Shown: positions 1 to 9,099 of the stretch, piece by piece
Numbering within the stretch: position 1 is the first letter of the stretch
Layout: every line of letters begins with the position of its first letter
Assembly (NCBI GenBank): GCA_943328795.2
Contig: CALQBK020000009.1
Span: 1 to 53,995, forward strand
Origin: Bifidobacterium breve
GTDB lineage: Bacteria > Myxococcota_A > UBA796 > SXON01
Length of the DNA: 53,995 bases
Direction: 5' to 3'
Notes under the pieces: generated by a model
The model's input: the letters and a program-made list of their open reading frames with translations, nothing else
Told to the model about the DNA's origin: nothing
Database searches by the model: none
Translations under genes and position numbers: made by a program

Positions 1-2
1 CG

Positions 3-188
3 CGGGTGTGGATGGCGCGCCCGCTCACGTCGGCGCGGGTCGTCGACGAGGTGCCGCTTCGGCTCACGCTGCGCGGAGACGTCGACCTGGTCTACATGAT
101 CGACGGCGACTTCCACCGGGCGGGGCGCGAGGTCACCGTCGTCGCTGGTCGCCAAGTCCGGCTTGGCACCCCCCGGGTGGCCGCGTGA
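3..188 (+). CDS. C-terminal end of a possible lipid (diacylglycerol-type) kinase, 5' end outside window
   Basis: The reading frame is open from the left edge and stops at TGA 186-188, so only about the last 60 residues are visible. They read as beta-rich sequence with a VDLVYMIDGD segment followed by short strands ending in VRLGTP. This resembles the C-terminal beta-domain of YegS/BmrU-like diacylglycerol kinases, where a DGD/DGE turn is common. That is a pattern judgement on a short fragment, so the product is tentative. The stop overlaps the GTG start of the next gene (GTGA), so the two are probably co-transcribed. Confidence 0.4.
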   Translation, partial: RVWMARPLTSARVVDEVPLRLTLRGDVDLVYMIDGDFHRAGREVTVVAGRQVRLGTPRVAA

Positions 189-967
189 CCGCGGCGTGGG
201 CCGCGCTGGGGTTGAGCCCCCTCGCGGTCGCCGGGCTGCTGCTCGCGGCGTTCGTCGCAGGGTTCTTCGACGCGATCGCGGGGGGCGGTGGGCTCATCAC
301 GGTCCCGGCGCTGCTCGCGACCCCGCTCCCGGTGCACGTGGTGTTTGGGACGAACAAGGGGCAAGCCGTGTGGGGTTCGGGCGCCGCGCTGGTGAGCTTC
401 TGGCGCGCGGGGTTGGTCGAGCGCGACCGCGCGCTGCCGGGGTTCGTCGCGGGGTTCCTCGGCTCGCTCGTGGGGGCCGAGCTGCTGCTGCGCATGAGCA
501 GTGAAGCGCTGCGCCCCGTCGTGATGGTGTTGCTGGTGACCGTCGCGCTGTTCATGACCTTCCGACCGCCGCTGAACCCGACGCAGCGGGTGTTCACGCC
601 GTCGGTGCGGTGGGCTATCTCCGTCGGCCTCGCGCTCGTGATCGGGGCGTACGACGGCTTCTTCGGGCCCGGCACCGGCACCTTCTTGATCATCGGGCAG
701 GTGCTGCTGCTGGGCGTGTCGATGAAGGCCGGCTCGGCCAACGCCAAGGTCGTGAACTTCGCCTCGAACCTGGCCGCGTTCGGGCTGTTCGCGTGGAAGG
801 GCCAGGTCGCGTGGGCGGTGGCCCTGCCGATGGCCGTAGCGCAGTTCGTCGGGGCCAACCTGGGCGTGCGTGCGGCCATCAAGGGCGGGGACCGGCTGAT
901 CCGCTGGGTGGTCCTCGCCGTGTGCCTCGGGCTGGTCGCGAAGCTCGGCGTGGACGCGTGGGGGTGA
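185..967 (+). CDS. TSUP (TauE/SafE, YfcA-like) family membrane permease
   Basis: This 260-residue multi-spanning membrane protein has the first-repeat signature of the TSUP family: AGFFDAIAGGGGLITVPAL near residues 21-39, then VVFGTNKGQAVWGSG. A matching second half has PGTGTFLI and ANAKVVNFASN. TSUP proteins are inner-membrane anion carriers, often for sulfite, sulfonates or other organosulfur anions; the substrate here cannot be read from sequence. I start at GTG 185 because it overlaps the upstream TGA and the N-terminus then leads straight into the first membrane helix. A longer in-frame extension to base 8 only translates the upstream gene in the wrong frame. The 3' end overlaps the acyltransferase start by GTGA. 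Confidence 0.88.
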   Translation: MTAAWAALGLSPLAVAGLLLAAFVAGFFDAIAGGGGLITVPALLATPLPVHVVFGTNKGQAVWGSGAALVSFWRAGLVERDRALPGFVAGFLGSLVGAELLLRMSSEALRPVVMVLLVTVALFMTFRPPLNPTQRVFTPSVRWAISVGLALVIGAYDGFFGPGTGTFLIIGQVLLLGVSMKAGSANAKVVNFASNLAAFGLFAWKGQVAWAVALPMAVAQFVGANLGVRAAIKGGDRLIRWVVLAVCLGLVAKLGVDAWG

Positions 968-2055
968 CCGAGGGGCAGCACGTCGGCTCCGCGACGGTGC
1001 CGGAGCTCGACGGTCTACGCGCCATCGCGGTTCTCCTCGTCCTGTTCCGGCACGCGGCGCGCGAGTACGCCGACCACGCCGGGGGCGACGCGGGGTGGCT
1101 GCGCCCGGTGTTGAACGGGTGGATGGGCGTCGACCTGTTCTTCGTGCTCTCCGGCTACCTGGTCGGGACGAACGTGCTCCGCGCGCTGGTGGACCGGCGG
1201 GAGGGGCTCCGGCGCTACCTCCTCCGGCGTGTCTTGCGCATCGTGCCCGCGTACTACGCCGTGCTGCTGCTCGTCGCGAGCGGGGTGTTGCCCTTCTTCC
1301 CGCCGCCGGCGAAGGGCCTGGGGCTCTCGCTGGGGTACCACCTGCTGTTCCTACAGGACTACTTGCCCTCGAACATCGTCGTCGCGTTCTGGTCGCTCGG
1401 CGTCGAGGAGAAGTTCTACCTGCTCGTGCCCGCGCTCGCTTGGCTCTTGGCGCGGCTGCCCCCGCGCGTCGCGGTCGGGGTCGCCGCGTGCGCGTCCACG
1501 CTTCCCGCGCTTGGCCGGTGGTGGACGCTCGCGGCCCACCCCGAGATCACCACCTACGCCGCGTGCTTCCCGGCGCTCCGCAGCCCGTTTCACCTCGCGA
1601 CCGACGGCATGGCCGTTGGGCTCGCCGCCGCCCTGGCGGTGCGCGCGGGGTACACCCTCGGCCGAGGCGCCCGCGACGCGCTGTTTGGGCTCGGCGCGCT
1701 CGGGGTCGCGGGCCTCGCCGCCCAGCCGTTCCTGCTCGACACGGTCTCGGTGGTGCGCGTCGTGCCGTTGTTCTGGGTGCTCGCCTGGGCGTTCGGGGCC
1801 ATGGTGTACGCGAGCGTCCAGGGCCCGACCTTCGCGTCCCGGCTGTTGAGCACCCGGCTCGCCCGGACGACGGGGCGGCTCTCGTACGCGCTGTACTTGG
1901 TCCACATGCTGTTCCTTGGCCTCGCGTGGTCCTGGGCGGGCGGCGCGGGCTTCGTCCCGTTCGCGGTGGTGTTCGGCGCGCTCTCGACCGCGGCGGCGCT
2001 GGTGCTCCACCACGGCGTCGAGCGGCCGTTCCTCGCGCTCAGGGAGCGGGTGTAG
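964..2055 (+). CDS. Acyltransferase 3 family (OafA-like) membrane protein
   Basis: The protein has 363 residues and about ten hydrophobic helices. It opens with PELDGLRAIAVLLVLFRHAA, the typical start of acyltransferase 3 proteins with the conserved RH pair, followed by WMGVDLFFVLSGYLVG and later FWSLGVEEKFYLLVP. Family members move acetyl or other acyl groups onto sugars, lipopolysaccharide or exopolysaccharide at the inner membrane. The acceptor here is unknown. GTG 964 was chosen because it overlaps the permease stop. The last 17 bases overlap the end of the convergent HTH gene. Confidence 0.88.
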   Translation: MTEGQHVGSATVPELDGLRAIAVLLVLFRHAAREYADHAGGDAGWLRPVLNGWMGVDLFFVLSGYLVGTNVLRALVDRREGLRRYLLRRVLRIVPAYYAVLLLVASGVLPFFPPPAKGLGLSLGYHLLFLQDYLPSNIVVAFWSLGVEEKFYLLVPALAWLLARLPPRVAVGVAACASTLPALGRWWTLAAHPEITTYAACFPALRSPFHLATDGMAVGLAAALAVRAGYTLGRGARDALFGLGALGVAGLAAQPFLLDTVSVVRVVPLFWVLAWAFGAMVYASVQGPTFASRLLSTRLARTTGRLSYALYLVHMLFLGLAWSWAGGAGFVPFAVVFGALSTAAALVLHHGVERPFLALRERV

Positions 2056-2419
2056 CCGCGGGCCGAGCCGGGTACCGGAGCCCCGCCGTGGCCTCGTCCA
2101 CCAGGCCAAGGCGAACCAGCCGGGACAGCACCGCGCCGCGCGTCCGCCCGAGGTCTGCGGCGATGTCGGCGAGCTCTCGCCCGCCCCCGAAGTCGGCCGC
2201 TAGCCGCTCGTCGGTCGCCGGGTCCCAGGGCTTGCCCCGGTTCTCGGGGCCGGTGCGGGCGGGCTTGAGCATCCGGCCGAGCGCGTGGTGCAGCGCCTCC
2301 CAGGCCTCGCGGGGCAACGCGATCGCGCGGCCGTCGGGCAAGTCGAGCGTAAACGTGGGGGACGACAGGTAGAAGCGGAAGGCGTGGTCGGCGACCGTCC
2401 ACGCGAGGACGTTGGGCAT
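2039..2419 (-). CDS. Small HTH / SANT-like DNA-binding protein
   Basis: This is a 126-residue protein from the ATG at 2419; extending upstream to 2545 adds low-complexity sequence unlike coding DNA. The N-terminal half (FRFYLSSPTFTLDLPDG, EAWEALHHAL) is a small strand/helix unit. The C-terminal half contains GKPWDPATDERLAADF, then ELADIAADLGRTRGAVLSRL and VRLGL. This is the Trp-acidic-helix plus helix-turn-helix pattern of SANT/Myb-like bacterial domains that recognise DNA or tether helicases. It is convergent with the acyltransferase gene and overlaps it by 17 bases. Targets are unknown. Confidence 0.7.
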   Translation of the reverse strand: MPNVLAWTVADHAFRFYLSSPTFTLDLPDGRAIALPREAWEALHHALGRMLKPARTGPENRGKPWDPATDERLAADFGGGRELADIAADLGRTRGAVLSRLVRLGLVDEATAGLRYPARPAATPAP

Positions 2420-2593
2420 TCGGGCTCCGGGGGTGTGCCCGCCGCCAGAGCAAGCGCCGTGCAACGCCTCTCGGATGGCTACGGTCCCGTCGCCACCGCG
2501 CTCGTCGACGGATCCGGCCCCCCGGCCCTGTCGGACGTCCGTCACCCCCTGTCGGACATCCGTCAGACGTCCGTCACCCTGTCAGCCGCGAGG

Positions 2594-3760
2594 TCACGCC
2601 CGGAACGCCGCCTCGAGGTCGGCCACCAGGTCCTCGACGTTCTCGATCCCCACCGAGAGCCGGATGAGGCCGTCCTCGATGCCGATCTCGCGCCGCTTCG
2701 CGGGCTCGATGCTCGCGTGCGTCATCAGCGCAGGCACCTCGATCAGCGACTCGACCCCGCCCAGGCTCTCGGCCAGCGTGAACACCTTCGTGGCGGCGAC
2801 GAACCGGCGCGCACGCTCGAGCGACGACAGGCCGTTGCCGGCCTTGAGCTCGAAGCTGATCATCCCGCCGAAGCCGGACATCTGGCGCTGGGCGACCGCG
2901 TAGTTGGGATGCGACGGCAGCAGCGGGGTGTACACGCGCGCCACGTCCGGGTGCGTCGACAGCCACTGCGCGATCACCTTGCCGGATTGCTGGTGACGGT
3001 CCATGCGGACGCCGAGGGTCTTGAGCCCCCGCAGGACCAGGAAGCAGTCCATCGGCCCAGGGACAGCCCCGGCGGCGTTCTGGAGGAACTTCAGCTTGTC
3101 GTACGTGGCGGTGTCGTTCAGCGCGACCATGCCCATCACCACGTCGCTGTGGCCGTTCAGGTACTTCGTCATGCTGTGCACGACGAAGTCGGCCCCCAGC
3201 GCGAGCGGGCGCTGGAAGTAGGGGGTCGCGAACGTGTTGTCGACGGCTACGAGCGCGCCGACCGCCTTCGCCCGGGCGCAGACCGCGGCGATGTCGCTCA
3301 CCTTGAGCAGCGGGTTGGTCGGCGTCTCGAGCCAGACCAGCCGGGTGCCCTCGGGGATGGCCTTCTCGAGGTCGCAGGTCGAGAAGTCGGCGTAGCTGAA
3401 CGTGACGCCCCAGTGCCGGATGACCTTGTCGAACAGCCGGTAGCTGCCGCCGTACACGTCGTCGCCGCAGACAACGTGGTCCCCGGGGCGCACGATCGTG
3501 CGGACCAGGTTGTCGGTCGCCGCGAGGCCGGACGCGTACACCAGCGCGTGATTGGCGCCTTCGAGCGCTGCCAGGCAGTGCTGAAGCGGCGTGCGCGTGG
3601 GGTTGTCCGACCGGGAGTAGTCGTAGCCCTTGTGGTTGCCGACGCCGTCCTGCGCGTACGTGGACACCTGGTAGATCGGGACCATCACGGCCCCGGTCGC
3701 CGGGTCGGGCGTCTGCCCGGCGTGCACTGCGAGGGTGTCGAACCCGGCCTTGGTGTCCAT
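2594..3760 (-). CDS. Cystathionine gamma-lyase / gamma-synthase family PLP enzyme
   Basis: The 388-residue protein is a fold-type I PLP enzyme of the Cys/Met metabolism family. It shows the YSRSDNPTRTPLQ substrate-binding segment near residue 48, the ALVYASGLAA loop, DNTFATPYFQRP, and the Schiff-base lysine at about residue 199 in SMTKYLNGHSDVVMG. The start is ATG 3760, overlapping the cystathionine beta-synthase stop (TGATG). Pairing with cystathionine beta-synthase suggests reverse transsulfuration, with this enzyme cleaving cystathionine to cysteine, ammonia and 2-oxobutyrate. Gamma-synthase or beta-lyase activity cannot be excluded from sequence alone, because these subfamilies are very similar. 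Confidence 0.9.
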   Translation of the reverse strand: MDTKAGFDTLAVHAGQTPDPATGAVMVPIYQVSTYAQDGVGNHKGYDYSRSDNPTRTPLQHCLAALEGANHALVYASGLAATDNLVRTIVRPGDHVVCGDDVYGGSYRLFDKVIRHWGVTFSYADFSTCDLEKAIPEGTRLVWLETPTNPLLKVSDIAAVCARAKAVGALVAVDNTFATPYFQRPLALGADFVVHSMTKYLNGHSDVVMGMVALNDTATYDKLKFLQNAAGAVPGPMDCFLVLRGLKTLGVRMDRHQQSGKVIAQWLSTHPDVARVYTPLLPSHPNYAVAQRQMSGFGGMISFELKAGNGLSSLERARRFVAATKVFTLAESLGGVESLIEVPALMTHASIEPAKRREIGIEDGLIRLSVGIENVEDLVADLEAAFRA

Positions 3761-5151
3761 CACTGCCCCCGCTGCATCGCGCCGGTCACCTTGGCGATGT
3801 AGTCGATGAGGTCGATGCGCGTGATGATGTCGACGGCCTTTCCGGCCTCGATGATGACCGCCGCCTTCGAGCGCTTGAACAGCTCGGTGAGCACGGTGAT
3901 GTCCGTCGCAGCGTCCACGGTGCAGTAGTTCGACTCGACCATGTCACGCACCGGCGAGTCCGCGCGGGCGCCAGCAAGCGCGCGCTCGAGCAGGCGGCTC
4001 TCGGACAGGAGCCCCAGGACCTTGTCGCCCTCCATGACCGGGACCTGGGAGATCCCGTTGAGCTTCAGCACGCCGATTACCTCGGTGACCTTCTGCTCCG
4101 GGCTCACCGACACGATCGAGCGCGAGCCCTTGTGCTCGATCAGGTCGCCGACGGAGCCGAGCCCCATCTCGGGCTCCAGGTAGCCGTTCTCCCGCATCCA
4201 GTTGTCGTTGAACACCTTCGACAGGTACCGCGCGCCGGAGTCGGGCATGATCACGACGCCGCGCATCCCGGGCTGGCCGTTGAGCTTCCACCACTTCAGC
4301 GCGCCCGCCATCGCGGCGCCGCACGACGAGCCCCCGAAGATGCCCTCCTCGCGCACGAGGCGGCGGGTCATCACGAAGCACTCCTTGTCGTTCACGCGCA
4401 CCACGTCGTCCACGAACGCAAAGTCCATGGTGGAAGGCAAGAAGTCCTCGCCGATCCCCTCGACCTTGTAGTTGTACGGCGTCGTGAGCTGGCCGGTGTG
4501 GAAGTAGTCGAAGTAGAGCGAGCCGACAGGGTCCACGCCGACGACGCGGATCTTCGGGTTCTTCTCCTTGAGGAACTTGGCCGTGCCCGACACCGTGCCC
4601 CCCGTGCCCAGCGCACAGATGAACACGTCGATCTTGTGGTCGAACTGCTCCCAGATCTCCGGGCCCGTGCTCTTGTAGTGGGCGCGCGGGTTCGCGGGGT
4701 TGTGGTACTGGTTCGAGTACGCGGAGTTCGGCGTCTCGGCGACGAGCCGTTTTGCGGTCGAGTAGTACGAGTTCGGGTCCTCCGGCTCGACGTCGGTGGG
4801 GCAGACCACCACGCGCGCGCCATACGCGCGGAGCGCGGCGCGCTTCTCTTCGGACTGCTTGTCCGCCATGACGAAGATGGTCTTGTACCCGCGAACCGCG
4901 GCGACCATCGCCAAGCCGGCGCCGGTGTTGCCGCTCGTGGCCTCGATGATCGTGCCGCCCGGCTTGAGCTTGCCGCTCTTCTCCAGGTCGTCGATGATCT
5001 CCATCGCGATGCGGTCCTTGACCGAGTTCGCGGGGTTCAGGTACTCGATCTTCGCGTACAGGTCCCCAGGCAGGCCAGCCATGATGCGGTTGACGCGAAC
5101 GTTGGGCGTGTCGCCGACACATTCCAGGATGCTGTTGTACAGGGGACGCAT
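3760..5151 (-). CDS. cbs: Cystathionine beta-synthase with C-terminal CBS domain pair
   Basis: The protein has 463 residues. The catalytic fold-type II PLP domain covers roughly residues 1-325, with PLP lysine K45 in NPANSVKDRIA, the substrate loop TSGNTGAG at about 72-79, and a GTGGTVSG phosphate-binding loop. Two CBS motifs follow (about residues 335-460, QKVTEVIGVLKLNGISQVPV and TDITVLTELFKRSKAAVII), the Bateman module that in family members regulates activity, in eukaryotes through S-adenosylmethionine. It condenses serine and homocysteine to cystathionine. It is the first gene of a two-gene operon with the downstream lyase. Length matches full cystathionine beta-synthases lacking the heme domain. 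Confidence 0.92.
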   Translation of the reverse strand: MRPLYNSILECVGDTPNVRVNRIMAGLPGDLYAKIEYLNPANSVKDRIAMEIIDDLEKSGKLKPGGTIIEATSGNTGAGLAMVAAVRGYKTIFVMADKQSEEKRAALRAYGARVVVCPTDVEPEDPNSYYSTAKRLVAETPNSAYSNQYHNPANPRAHYKSTGPEIWEQFDHKIDVFICALGTGGTVSGTAKFLKEKNPKIRVVGVDPVGSLYFDYFHTGQLTTPYNYKVEGIGEDFLPSTMDFAFVDDVVRVNDKECFVMTRRLVREEGIFGGSSCGAAMAGALKWWKLNGQPGMRGVVIMPDSGARYLSKVFNDNWMRENGYLEPEMGLGSVGDLIEHKGSRSIVSVSPEQKVTEVIGVLKLNGISQVPVMEGDKVLGLLSESRLLERALAGARADSPVRDMVESNYCTVDAATDITVLTELFKRSKAAVIIEAGKAVDIITRIDLIDYIAKVTGAMQRGQ

Positions 5152-5248
5152 GGGGAGCCTCGGATTGCGCGGCGTCTACCCCGCGACCGGGGCCCTGGCT
5201 ACCCGGGCCGGACCTGCCCGGGGCCAGCCCAGTCGACGAAGGTCGGTA

Positions 5249-6730
5249 TCAGATCCGGTAACTATCCCCGTGGTAATACACGTACTGCGACAGGGTCAGC
5301 TTGAGATCCATCCCGTCCTTCCTGGCCTCGCGCCAGTAGCCGGGCAGCCCGGCCACCCACCCGGGGCCCTGCGCGCGCACCTGTCGGCCCAGCGTGCGGG
5401 CCAGGTAGTACCCGTTCGCGCGGAAGAACAGCGCCTTGAGCCGCGCTTTCCCGAGGCCGGAGACCTCGTCGGTCACCTGGCCCTGGTAGAACGTCGCGGA
5501 CTCGTCGCGCTCCAGGTAGTTGACGTCTACGCCGGACTCTTTCATCACCTCGAGGTTCCAGAGCGGCGTGAAGAAGAAGAACGCCGCGCGGTCGAGGCCG
5601 GACGTGCGGGCGAACTCCCAGGTGGCCCGGGCCTGCAGCGGGGTCTCGCCGGGCGTGCCGATCAGGAAGTACCCGAGCGTCTTGATCCCGCTCTTCTTCA
5701 CCATGTCGAGCTTGTCGGAGAGCGTGGCCTGGTCGAGCTCCTTGTTCAGCAAGCTGTTCCGCACGAACGGGTCGCCCGACTCGATCCCGAGCCGCAGCTG
5801 CACGCAGCCCGCGGACTTCGCGAGCTCGATCCGGTCGGGCGTCAGGTGGTCGACACGCGAGTAGACCGAGAACGGCAGCTTCGTGTGCAGCCCGAGCTCG
5901 CGGTACGCGGTGCAGAACTCCTCGAGCCAAGACTTGTGCATCAGGAAGTTCTGGTCGTAGAAGTTCATGTACCGCAGGCCCTGGTGCCGGTGACGCTCCC
6001 AGTGCACCGCGCATTCCTCCGCGACCATGCGCGCGGACCGCTTCCGAACGAACGGGCCGGCGGACTCCAGCCGCTTCGCCAACACCGGCGACGAGCAGAA
6101 CGAGCACTGGTACGGGCACCCGCGCACGCCGATGATCGGCACGTAGCCGGCGTGGTAGATCATCCGCTCGTGCTGCTCCCAGAGCCGCCAGTCGTTCGGT
6201 GGCAGGTCGTTCAGCACGGCCCCGCGGGGCAACGGTCCGAGCGCGGTCTCGACCGGCTGGCCCTCCTCCATCCACGCCAGCGAGGGGATCGCGCGGAGCC
6301 GCGCCGGCAGGTCCGACGCCCGCCCCTCGCAGTCCTCGAGCGCGTCCACGAGCGCGTGGAACACGTGCTCGCCTTCGCCAACGACGGCGTAGTCGACCTC
6401 GTCGCGGGCGATCGTGCCCTTGGTGTCGAGCGACGCGTGGTGCCCGCCGAGCACGATGCGGATCGACGGGTCGAACGCGCGGACCGCCCGCGCGATCTTC
6501 AGCACCGACGGCATCCGGGGCGTCACCGTCGAGATCGCGACGACGTGGGGACGTTGCCGCTGGAGCCTGCCGCGCAGGTACCCCTCCCAGTCGTCCCAGA
6601 AGAACGTGAAGTCGCACACCTGGGCCGAGTGCCGCCCGACGTGGTTCACGAACGTGGCGATCCCCGCCGTGCCGAGGTGGTACAGCTCGAGGTCCTTGTC
6701 GATGGTCGGGTTGATAGCGAGGACGCGCAC
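5249..6730 (-). CDS. B12-binding domain radical SAM protein
   Basis: The protein has 493 residues. The N-terminal 170 or so resemble a cobalamin-binding Rossmann domain (RVLAINPTIDKDLELYHLG, then VVAISTVTPRM and IRIVLGGHHASL). The radical SAM core follows, with the [4Fe-4S] motif CPYQCSFC (CX3CX2C) and later LRLGIESGD and GYFLIGTPGET, typical of the Elp3/MiaB-like core. Family members methylate or rearrange lipids, antibiotics or tetrapyrroles; no substrate can be named here. The start is GTG 6730. It is transcribed toward cystathionine beta-synthase with a 97-base gap and stands alone or follows comEC. Confidence 0.88.
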   Translation of the reverse strand: MRVLAINPTIDKDLELYHLGTAGIATFVNHVGRHSAQVCDFTFFWDDWEGYLRGRLQRQRPHVVAISTVTPRMPSVLKIARAVRAFDPSIRIVLGGHHASLDTKGTIARDEVDYAVVGEGEHVFHALVDALEDCEGRASDLPARLRAIPSLAWMEEGQPVETALGPLPRGAVLNDLPPNDWRLWEQHERMIYHAGYVPIIGVRGCPYQCSFCSSPVLAKRLESAGPFVRKRSARMVAEECAVHWERHRHQGLRYMNFYDQNFLMHKSWLEEFCTAYRELGLHTKLPFSVYSRVDHLTPDRIELAKSAGCVQLRLGIESGDPFVRNSLLNKELDQATLSDKLDMVKKSGIKTLGYFLIGTPGETPLQARATWEFARTSGLDRAAFFFFTPLWNLEVMKESGVDVNYLERDESATFYQGQVTDEVSGLGKARLKALFFRANGYYLARTLGRQVRAQGPGWVAGLPGYWREARKDGMDLKLTLSQYVYYHGDSYRI

Positions 6731-6784
6731 GGGAGCAGGGTAGCCGATCCGGCCGGAAAGGTGGCCGGCCGGGTCACGGTTCGA

Positions 6785-9070
6785 CTACGGATCCAGCAGG
6801 ATCTCCGCAAGACGATCGCCCGCGGACGCCCGGGGCGGAGGCGCCGGGCCCGCCGCCACGTCGATCGGTGGACCCCCGGCGTCGGGGAGGTCGACGTGGA
6901 GATCGTGCCCGTCTGTCGAGACGAGCACGGTGCCATCGCGGTCGGTGCGGTACACCTGCCGGCCGCGCAGGTGAGCGAGGGTCTCGGCGTTCGGGTGGTG
7001 AAAGCGGTTCTCCTCTCCGCACGAGATCACCGCAACCGAGGGGTTCACCGCGGTGACGAACGGCCACGAGGAGCTGGTTCGGCTCCCGTGGTGCGGGACC
7101 TTCAGCACGTCGGCGTGCAGCTCGGCGGCGTGGTGGGCGAGCAGCTCGGCCTCGGCCTCCCGCTCGATGTCGCCGGTGAACAGGAAGCGCCGCGCGCCGA
7201 AGTCGAGGCGGACCACGAGGCTCTCGTCGTTGACCGGGTCCCGCGCGGGGCTCGTCCAACCGGCGAGGGGGTGGAGGACCCGCGCCGGGCCCCCGACCTG
7301 GGCGAAGCGCACGACGGGCGCCAGCGCGAGCAGCCGGGCGAACGCGAGCTCGCTCTCGCCGCCCGCGGGCCGTGGGGCGCGGGGCACGTCCAGCTCGTCG
7401 ACGTCGAGCTCTCGCAAGAGTGCCTCCAGCCCGCCGTAGTGGTCGGGGTGGGGGTGGCTGAGCACGACGCGGTCGAGGTGCCGCACGCCTTGCCGGCGCA
7501 GGACGTCGAGCATCGCCGTGGGCGAAGGGCCCGTGTCGATCGCCCAGACGCGGCCGTCGGGGAAGTCGACCAGCGCGGCGTCCCCTTGCCCGATGGCGAG
7601 GAACTGTACGACGAGGCGCCCGTCGGCGGGCGGGTACGGCCACCGCAGCGCCAGGGCGGCGGCCAGGAGCCCCGCGACCACCAGCGGGCGCCGGGGGTTG
7701 AGCGCCGCGAGCGCGAGCAGGACCGCGCCGGTCGCGCTCACAGCGGGGTGCCACGGCTCGACGTCGAGCGGCCGCAGGACCTGGAGCGCCACGTCCGCGG
7801 CGGTGTCCGCTACGGTCAGCACAAGGTCCGACAGGGTCGGCGCCGCCTCGGCGAGCGCGAAGCCCGCCACCGCGCAGGGGGTCGCGCACCCGCCAAGCAG
7901 TGGGCCGACGAGCAGGTTCGTCACGGCCGTCAGCGGCGAGAGCGCCTGGAAGTGCAGCGCCACGACGGGGAGCGTGCCCAGCGTGGCGCCAAGCGTCCCG
8001 CCGAGGCCTGTAGCGAGCGCGCGCACGAGGCGAGGGGCGTCCAGCGGGACCCAGCGCGTCACGCGGGTGGACCACGCCAAGATGCCTGCGACCGCTCCGA
8101 AGGAGAGCTGGAAGCCGAGGTTGTCGACCGCGGTGGGGTCGAGCAGCAGGGTCGCGCAGAGCGCGACGGAGAGGGCTTCCCAGCGCCCCGGGTGCACCCC
8201 CGCCGCCCGGCAGGCCGCGCCGGTCGCGACCATCGCGGTGGCCCGGAGCGCGGAGGGGGGCACCCCGGCCGACCAGGTGAAGACCCCGGCCGCCGCGATC
8301 GCCCCAATCGCGCAGACCCAGCCGCCGCCGCCCCGCCGCCGGATCCACGGAAAGGGCCAAGACACGAGCCGGACCACCCACCAGGCCGCCGCCGCCACCA
8401 ACGCGACCTGCATCCCCGAGACCGCGACGAGGTGCCACGTCCCCGTGCGCTGCAGGAGCCGCTTCTCGTCGGCCGGCACCTCCGCAGGCCGGCCCGCCAT
8501 CGCCGCGAGCAGCCCCCCGTGGACGAGGCGCGACGCCGGGGAACGCCCCGGGTCCGGGCCCTCCACCACGGCGTCCTTCGCGACCAGCACGGCCTCGACG
8601 TGGGCGCGCGCGTGCGCCCACCGGCCCGTCGGCTCCCCCGGCGGCGCGTGGCGGGGGAACCGGTGGCTCGAGCCGCCTGCTACGAAGCTCGTTCCAGGGC
8701 GAGGCGCCGCCCCCGGAAAGCGGACCCGCAGTCTGCCCGCGGCCGCGCTCCAAGGGCCCCCGTCCCGCGCGGTGGCGCTCACCAGCACGTCGGCCTCCGA
8801 CCCGATCGCGGGGCCGACCACCGTGCCGCGCACGCGGTCGGGGAGCCCGGGCAGCGCCGGGTCGATCCGCGCCGCGAACGAGAGCCCGAGGCACACCCCC
8901 GCCGCGAGCAAGGCGGCCGGTGCCGTCCGCCGGGCAGCCAATGCGAGCAGCAGGGCCGCCGCCGCGGCCAACGTGAGCCAGGTCGCTGGGGTCGCGCACA
9001 CCGGGGCTACCCAGACCCCCGCGAGCACGCCCAACGCGACAAAAGGGGTGGGTGACGAACGTCCGCTCAT
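6785..9070 (-). CDS. comEC: ComEC/Rec2 DNA-uptake channel protein
   Basis: The 761-residue inner-membrane protein moves single-stranded DNA into the cytoplasm in natural transformation. Order of parts: short N-terminal hydrophobic helices, a soluble OB-like region near residues 75-130, a long multi-helix competence domain with the conserved LVAVSGMQVALVAA segment, and a C-terminal metallo-beta-lactamase-like domain with SHPHPDHYGG, FTGDIE, KVPHHGSRTSSS and FHHPNAE. It is full length for the family and its metal ligands are intact. ATG 9070 is preferred over a TTG at 9115, because the extension is Arg-rich and overlaps a sigma-54-like promoter. Divergent from the FHA/sigma-54 activator. Confidence 0.9.
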   Translation of the reverse strand: MSGRSSPTPFVALGVLAGVWVAPVCATPATWLTLAAAAALLLALAARRTAPAALLAAGVCLGLSFAARIDPALPGLPDRVRGTVVGPAIGSEADVLVSATARDGGPWSAAAGRLRVRFPGAAPRPGTSFVAGGSSHRFPRHAPPGEPTGRWAHARAHVEAVLVAKDAVVEGPDPGRSPASRLVHGGLLAAMAGRPAEVPADEKRLLQRTGTWHLVAVSGMQVALVAAAAWWVVRLVSWPFPWIRRRGGGGWVCAIGAIAAAGVFTWSAGVPPSALRATAMVATGAACRAAGVHPGRWEALSVALCATLLLDPTAVDNLGFQLSFGAVAGILAWSTRVTRWVPLDAPRLVRALATGLGGTLGATLGTLPVVALHFQALSPLTAVTNLLVGPLLGGCATPCAVAGFALAEAAPTLSDLVLTVADTAADVALQVLRPLDVEPWHPAVSATGAVLLALAALNPRRPLVVAGLLAAALALRWPYPPADGRLVVQFLAIGQGDAALVDFPDGRVWAIDTGPSPTAMLDVLRRQGVRHLDRVVLSHPHPDHYGGLEALLRELDVDELDVPRAPRPAGGESELAFARLLALAPVVRFAQVGGPARVLHPLAGWTSPARDPVNDESLVVRLDFGARRFLFTGDIEREAEAELLAHHAAELHADVLKVPHHGSRTSSSWPFVTAVNPSVAVISCGEENRFHHPNAETLAHLRGRQVYRTDRDGTVLVSTDGHDLHVDLPDAGGPPIDVAAGPAPPPRASAGDRLAEILLDP

Positions 9071-9084
9071 GGCGCGGCCGGTGA

Positions 9085-9099
9085 GCAAGCCGCGTGCCA
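9085..9099 (-). promoter_or_regulatory. Candidate sigma-54 (-24/-12) promoter of comEC
   Basis: Read on the minus strand the sequence is TTGGCACGCGGCTTGCTC, matching the sigma-54 consensus TGGCAC-N5-TTGC at all ten key positions. The -12 element ends at 9085 and the predicted transcription start falls near 9074, only a few bases before the comEC ATG at 9070. The leader would therefore be almost absent, which is unusual. The divergent neighbour encodes a sigma-54 activator. I see no activator-binding site. If comEC actually starts at TTG 9115, this match lies inside the coding sequence and may be chance. Confidence 0.5.

Noticed and set aside
8-184. N-terminal extension of the TSUP permease
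   Set aside because: It is the out-of-frame reading of the upstream gene's end, Arg-rich, and not needed for the family fold.
4796-9055. 1419-codon rightward open frame
   Set aside because: It is antisense to the beta-synthase, radical SAM and comEC genes; its Arg/Val/Gly-rich translation is a codon shadow.
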